From the NCBI GenBank assembly GCA_012514785.1, contig JAAYZP010000480.1, positions 1 through 7,354 on the forward strand: DNA of 7,354 bases, written 5' to 3'. Origin of the DNA: Propionibacterium sp. (GTDB lineage: Bacteria; Actinomycetota; Actinomycetes; Propionibacteriales; Propionibacteriaceae). This document shows positions 6,522 through 7,354 of the stretch, in pieces. Positions within the stretch are counted from its first letter, which is position 1. Every line of letters begins with the position of its first letter. The notes beneath the pieces are model-generated. The model did not search any database. It was not told where the DNA came from and worked only from the letters and a program-made list of their open reading frames with translations. Both the position numbers and the translations under genes were made by a program.

Positions 6522-6623
6522 GTGGGTTCTGTCGTAAAGAAGCGCCGTAAGCGGATGTCGAAGAAGAAGCATCGCAAGATGCTGAAGCGCACCCGGATCC
6601 AGCGTCGTCGCGCAGGCAAGTAG
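6522..6623 (+). CDS. Small ribosomal protein bS22-like (AURKAIP1/COX24 domain)
   Basis: The 33-residue, extremely basic product begins MGSVVKKRRKRMSKKKHRK and ends RRAGK. Its length and pattern match the actinobacterial AURKAIP1/COX24-domain protein, identified in mycobacterial ribosome structures as the 30S component bS22, which sits near the decoding region (from memory). It is too short to be found by most gene finders. The GTG start at 6522 follows an AAGGGA Shine-Dalgarno (6512-6517) at normal spacing. As I recall, placement after proC matches the mycobacterial order; the small HTH gene found between them there is absent here. Expression may be set by the hairpin in its leader. Confidence 0.9.
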   Translation: MGSVVKKRRKRMSKKKHRKMLKRTRIQRRRAGK

Positions 6624-6651
6624 CCGCCCGCGTCGCGCCGCGCGAGTCCGC

Positions 6652-6867
6652 CTGCTCACCCGTGACGGCTGCACCTTGTGTGTCGAAGCCGAGCACATCG
6701 TGCAGCGGATCTGCGCCGAGCGCGACGTCACATACGAGCTGGTTGATGTGGACAGCGACGAAGCGCTGCGCGCCGAGTACACGGACCACGTCCCGGTCCT
6801 CGTGGTGGACGGCGCGATACGCAGTTACTGGTTTGTGGACGAGGATGAACTCGCCAGCTTGCTATAG
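6652..6867 (+). CDS. Glutaredoxin-like thiol protein, start codon unclear
   Basis: The frame encodes a small thioredoxin-fold protein: strand VRLLTR, redox motif Cys-Thr-Leu-Cys (codons 6670-6681), a helix VEAEHIVQRICAE, strand YELVDVD, the cis-Pro segment HVPVLVVDG, then YWFVDEDELASLL. This matches Glrx-like/DUF836-type actinobacterial proteins of about 75-85 residues, which probably reduce protein disulfides. No ATG, GTG or TTG occurs in frame between the upstream stop (6583) and the CxxC motif. The TTG at 6676 would remove the first Cys. I give CTG 6652 as the least bad start; GTC 6646 would fit the family's first strand better but is not a usual start. It lies 28 bases after bS22 and 11 bases before the next gene, so it is probably co-transcribed with both. 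Confidence 0.75.
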   Translation: MLTRDGCTLCVEAEHIVQRICAERDVTYELVDVDSDEALRAEYTDHVPVLVVDGAIRSYWFVDEDELASLL

Positions 6868-6878
6868 GGAGTGAAATC

Positions 6879-7354
6879 GTGAGTGAAGCCCTGGGCTCCG
6901 TCACATTCGTCGGATCAGGCCCCGGAGAGTTCGGGCTGCTGACCCTGCTGGGTGCACGCACCTTGCGTTTCGCCGACCTCATCATCATCGACGCCGACGC
7001 GGACCCCGAGGAGCTCCGCCGGGTCGGTGTCGGGCACGCCGTCATCGAGCACGCCTCCGACGACCAGGTGGCGCAGATCCTCGACGCCGTGCGTCGCGGC
7101 CTCAAGGTGGTCCGCCTCGGTGTGGAGGACCACTTCATCGAGGCGAGCGTCCTCGACGTCCTCCCGAAGGTGCTCGACGACGCCGGCATCCGCCTCAACA
7201 TCATCCCGGGCCTGAACCACTGGACCACCCTGATCAGCTACGGCGCGATCCCCGTCGGGCGCAGCTTCGGCACGCTGGAGGCGCGCGACGACGTGCCCGC
7301 GGTCGAGGACTGGCCCGTCGCCGAGACGCTGGCCGTGCGCACCACCGGCGCCAA
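6879..7354 (+). CDS. Uroporphyrinogen-III methyltransferase/synthase-like protein (HemD/CobA type), cut at 3' end
   Basis: The first 158 residues are visible; the frame runs off the right edge. VTFVGSGPGEFGLLTL (8-23) and ADLIIID match the first SAM-binding loop of uroporphyrinogen-III C-methyltransferases (SUMT), and IRLNIIPGLNHWTTLISYGAIPVG matches the EVVPGxxS..A..AGxPL region. In actinobacteria such a domain is often fused to uroporphyrinogen-III synthase (HemD) in tetrapyrrole synthesis; the missing 3' part would decide this. The conserved RLKGGDPFVFGRG-type loop is replaced by residues 79-90 (RLGVEDHFIEAS), so methyltransferase activity is doubtful. GTG 6879 has a clear AGGGAG Shine-Dalgarno (6866-6871) with 7 nt spacing. 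It follows the glutaredoxin gene by 11 bases, suggesting one operon. Confidence 0.75.
   Translation, partial: MSEALGSVTFVGSGPGEFGLLTLLGARTLRFADLIIIDADADPEELRRVGVGHAVIEHASDDQVAQILDAVRRGLKVVRLGVEDHFIEASVLDVLPKVLDDAGIRLNIIPGLNHWTTLISYGAIPVGRSFGTLEARDDVPAVEDWPVAETLAVRTTGA

Noticed and set aside
6463..6537. Tiny ORF from ATG 6463 overlapping the start of bS22
   Set aside because: It covers the hairpin, lacks a good Shine-Dalgarno and shows no family resemblance; a regulatory leader peptide is possible but unsupported.
5505..6782. Long minus-strand open frame of 425 codons opposite proC and bS22
   Set aside because: It is a G+C-driven antisense shadow of asd, proC and bS22, has no recognisable motifs and spans several real genes.
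6662..6874. GTG-started frame of 70 codons over the glutaredoxin gene
   Set aside because: It is out of frame with the CxxC and cis-Pro motifs and has shadow composition, although it does have the ordinary start codon that the real frame lacks.

Overview
The window looks like chromosomal DNA from a high-G+C actinobacterium. Third codon positions are strongly G/C, GTG starts are common, several genes overlap by 4 nt, and two genes appear to be transcribed without a leader. The gene content and order (TIM-barrel epimerase, proC, a 33-residue bS22-type ribosomal protein, a glutaredoxin-like protein, a HemD/CobA-type protein) match a neighbourhood I recall from actinobacteria. Propionibacteriaceae is my best guess at the family, but that is inference and I cannot name a species.

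Layout. (1) Bases 1-872: the end of an AbiEi/DUF559-like protein with a PD-(D/E)XK-type nuclease fold on the + strand. It converges on a two-gene minus-strand operon across a 24-bp perfect hairpin. (2) Bases 873-2013 (minus strand): a glyoxalase-like VOC protein followed by a short uridine-kinase-like P-loop kinase, only 4 nt apart. (3) Bases 2014-2083: a compact divergent promoter region. (4) Bases 2084-4544 (plus strand): three genes chained by 4-nt overlaps, encoding a xylose-isomerase-like TIM-barrel protein, a divergent proline-dehydrogenase-family protein and a CPBP-family membrane protein. (5) Bases 4600-6410: asd and proC, overlapping by 4 nt behind what looks like a leaderless promoter. 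(6) Bases 6411-6521: a leader region with promoter-like boxes and a hairpin plus T-run just before the bS22 gene. (7) Bases 6522-7354: bS22, a glutaredoxin-like thiol protein with no ordinary start codon, and the start of a uroporphyrinogen-III methyltransferase/synthase-like gene cut by the window edge.

How the genes fit together. asd feeds the aspartate-family amino acids and cell-wall diaminopimelate. proC makes proline from pyrroline-5-carboxylate. The proline-dehydrogenase-like protein upstream would be expected to run the opposite step, but many positions conserved in true proline dehydrogenases are changed. It may therefore have another substrate or a non-catalytic role within its three-gene operon. 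This is the observation most worth following up. Others are the terminator-like hairpin in the bS22 leader, the missing start codon of the glutaredoxin, and the altered second motif of the SUMT-like domain. No mobile element, CRISPR array, tRNA or rRNA was seen.
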